The position numbers and the translations under genes were made by a program. Positions 20,407-21,478 of a DNA stretch of 21,478 bases are shown here, piece by piece. Where the stretch lies: assembly GCA_027343965.1 (NCBI GenBank), contig DAHWJX010000109.1, positions 1-21,478 of the forward strand, in the 5' to 3' direction. Origin of the DNA: JAKACU01 sp021821185. GTDB taxonomy: Bacteria; Bacillota; Bacilli; Alicyclobacillales; SLC66. Positions within the stretch are counted from its first letter, which is position 1, and each line of letters starts with the position of its first letter. The notes beneath the pieces were generated by a model. That model made no database searches, was not told the origin of the DNA, and saw only the letters and a list, made by a program, of their open reading frames with translations.

Positions 20407-21478
20407 ATGCAACGGACTCTATATGAAGATGAAAATTTGCTTGCGCGCCTGGACCGCATGCCCATGACCAAATCAGTCATCGGGATTCTCGTCCTTCTGG
20501 CCTTAGTATGGCTAGCTGAAGCGTTTGATATAGGCATTGTCGGATCGGTCATTACAATTTTGAAGAAATCATGGGATTTGACCGCTTCACAGCAGGGACT
20601 ACTTGGTATTGCCTCGACGCTGGGTGTCGTTCTTGGTATGATTCCTGCTGGCATTATCGCAGACCGCATGGGCCGCAAACGAGCTGTCTTATGGGGCATC
20701 GGACTTTTCTCCATTTTGACCCTTGCCGGCACGTCCGCTTCCAATTTCCACGCCTTGCTAGCGATTCGCTTTCTCGCTGGTCTAGGTGAAGGTGCGGTCT
20801 TACCAATGCCATACCTATTTTTATCGGAGTTTGTTCGCACAAAGCGTCGGGCGGTAAGTGTAGGTTATGCCAACGGAATTCTTACAGCCGCTTACCTGAT
20901 TCCAAACTTGGTCGGAGCATGGGCACTTCATGCATTTTCTGCGGATATTGCGTGGCGAATTCCCTTTTTACTTGGTGGCATTCCACTTCTGTTAATCGTT
21001 CCTTTGGCACTATGGTTACCAGAATCACCTCGCTACTTGCTAAAACATCAGCGGCGCGATGAAGTGGTACGCCTCGTGGAAAAATTGGAAAATGAGGCAG
21101 GACTACCTCACGATGTAACATTGATCAATCCGCGGGCACTTGCTGTTATTCAAAAAGGAGCCAACGTCAAACCAACTTGGCGAGCACTTGCGTCCTCGCC
21201 ATATCTTAAGCGCGGAATCATTGCAACAGCTCAGCTCACGGGTGCTCTTGTGCTATTTTATATCATGCAAGTATTTGGCCCAGTACTTCTCATGGCCCGT
21301 GGATTTGGTTCCGGAAGTTCGATTATCGACATCGGCTTAATGATGGGAACAGCAGGTGTTGGTTCGGTAGTTCAAGGTTACGTAGCAGAGCGTTTTGGAC
21401 GTCGCCCAGTACTCACCGTTTACTTCTTTTTAGCAGCAGTTGGTTGCGCCTTATTTGGTCTTACACAGAACCCTGGCT
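20407..21478 (+). CDS. MFS transporter, sugar/metabolite porter type (partial, 3' end outside window)
   Basis: The first 357 codons of a major facilitator protein; the frame is open to the window edge. About nine or ten helices are visible. The signature loop between TM2 and TM3 reads GIIADRMGRKRA, its second-half copy reads GYVAERFGRRP, and WLPESPRYLL precedes the long central cytoplasmic loop, as in the sugar porter and aromatic acid/nicotinate groups. AEAFDIGIVGSV in TM1 holds a conserved acidic residue often used for proton coupling. It starts at ATG 20407, with AAAGGAG about 10 bases upstream, 40 bases after the acyltransferase and with no terminator between them, so co-transcription is likely. 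The substrate is unknown. Confidence 0.93.
   Translation, partial: MQRTLYEDENLLARLDRMPMTKSVIGILVLLALVWLAEAFDIGIVGSVITILKKSWDLTASQQGLLGIASTLGVVLGMIPAGIIADRMGRKRAVLWGIGLFSILTLAGTSASNFHALLAIRFLAGLGEGAVLPMPYLFLSEFVRTKRRAVSVGYANGILTAAYLIPNLVGAWALHAFSADIAWRIPFLLGGIPLLLIVPLALWLPESPRYLLKHQRRDEVVRLVEKLENEAGLPHDVTLINPRALAVIQKGANVKPTWRALASSPYLKRGIIATAQLTGALVLFYIMQVFGPVLLMARGFGSGSSIIDIGLMMGTAGVGSVVQGYVAERFGRRPVLTVYFFLAAVGCALFGLTQNPG

Noticed and set aside
20388..20840. 150-codon open frame on the minus strand opposite the MFS gene
   Set aside because: It has no ribosome site and its product is Arg/Ser/Pro-rich with no domain. The plus-strand frame has clear MFS motifs and is open to the window edge.

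Overview
The window reads as a chromosomal segment of an endospore-forming Firmicute of the Bacilli. The direct evidence is an alpha/beta-type small acid-soluble spore protein gene, an S-box (SAM-I) riboswitch, a LiaF-LiaS-LiaR type cell-envelope stress module and strong AGGAGG-type ribosome binding sites. The moderate base composition and the protein flavour suggest something near Alicyclobacillaceae, but that placement is an inference without any database search. About half of the genes start with GTG or TTG. No tRNA, rRNA, IS element, prophage or CRISPR array is visible.

Layout, left to right. Bases 1-111 carry the 3' end of an unidentified structured transcript. Then htpX (+) and a low-complexity Q/S/Y/G-rich protein with three VMxADR repeats (-). 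A secreted M23 peptidase (+) converges on the pstC-pstA-pstB phosphate importer operon (-), which has its own promoter but no pstS or phoU beside it. Next are a small acidic protein (-), a four-helix DUF4383-like membrane protein (+), a two-CBS-domain protein (+), the SASP gene (-) and citrate synthase (-). The liaF-liaS-liaR operon follows (-), with a divergent lgt-like gene (+). After a shared terminator come O-acetylhomoserine sulfhydrylase (-) with its SAM-I leader, a small SH3-like gene overlapping RNase Z (+), panD (+), and a previously easy-to-miss 30-residue membrane protein (+). The right end holds a three-gene minus operon (acyl-CoA synthetase, secreted SGNH hydrolase, CapK/phenylacetate-CoA-ligase-like protein). 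It is divergent from a membrane acyltransferase and an MFS transporter that runs off the window.

How the genes work together. Most of the window is housekeeping: envelope quality control (HtpX, LiaFSR, Lgt-like, M23), phosphate uptake, central carbon entry (citrate synthase), sulfur amino-acid synthesis under SAM control, tRNA 3' processing (RNase Z) and beta-alanine supply for CoA (PanD). The least ordinary items are these: a PstB with three degenerate ABC motifs; an Lgt homologue with Gln where the critical His is expected; an inverted repeat that would hide the SASP ribosome binding site in read-through transcripts but not in transcripts from a sigma-G-like promoter inside it; the SH3/RNase Z coupling; and a possible acyl-modification locus made of two adenylate-forming enzymes, an exported SGNH hydrolase and an acyltransferase-3 protein. 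None of these can be proved novel from sequence alone.
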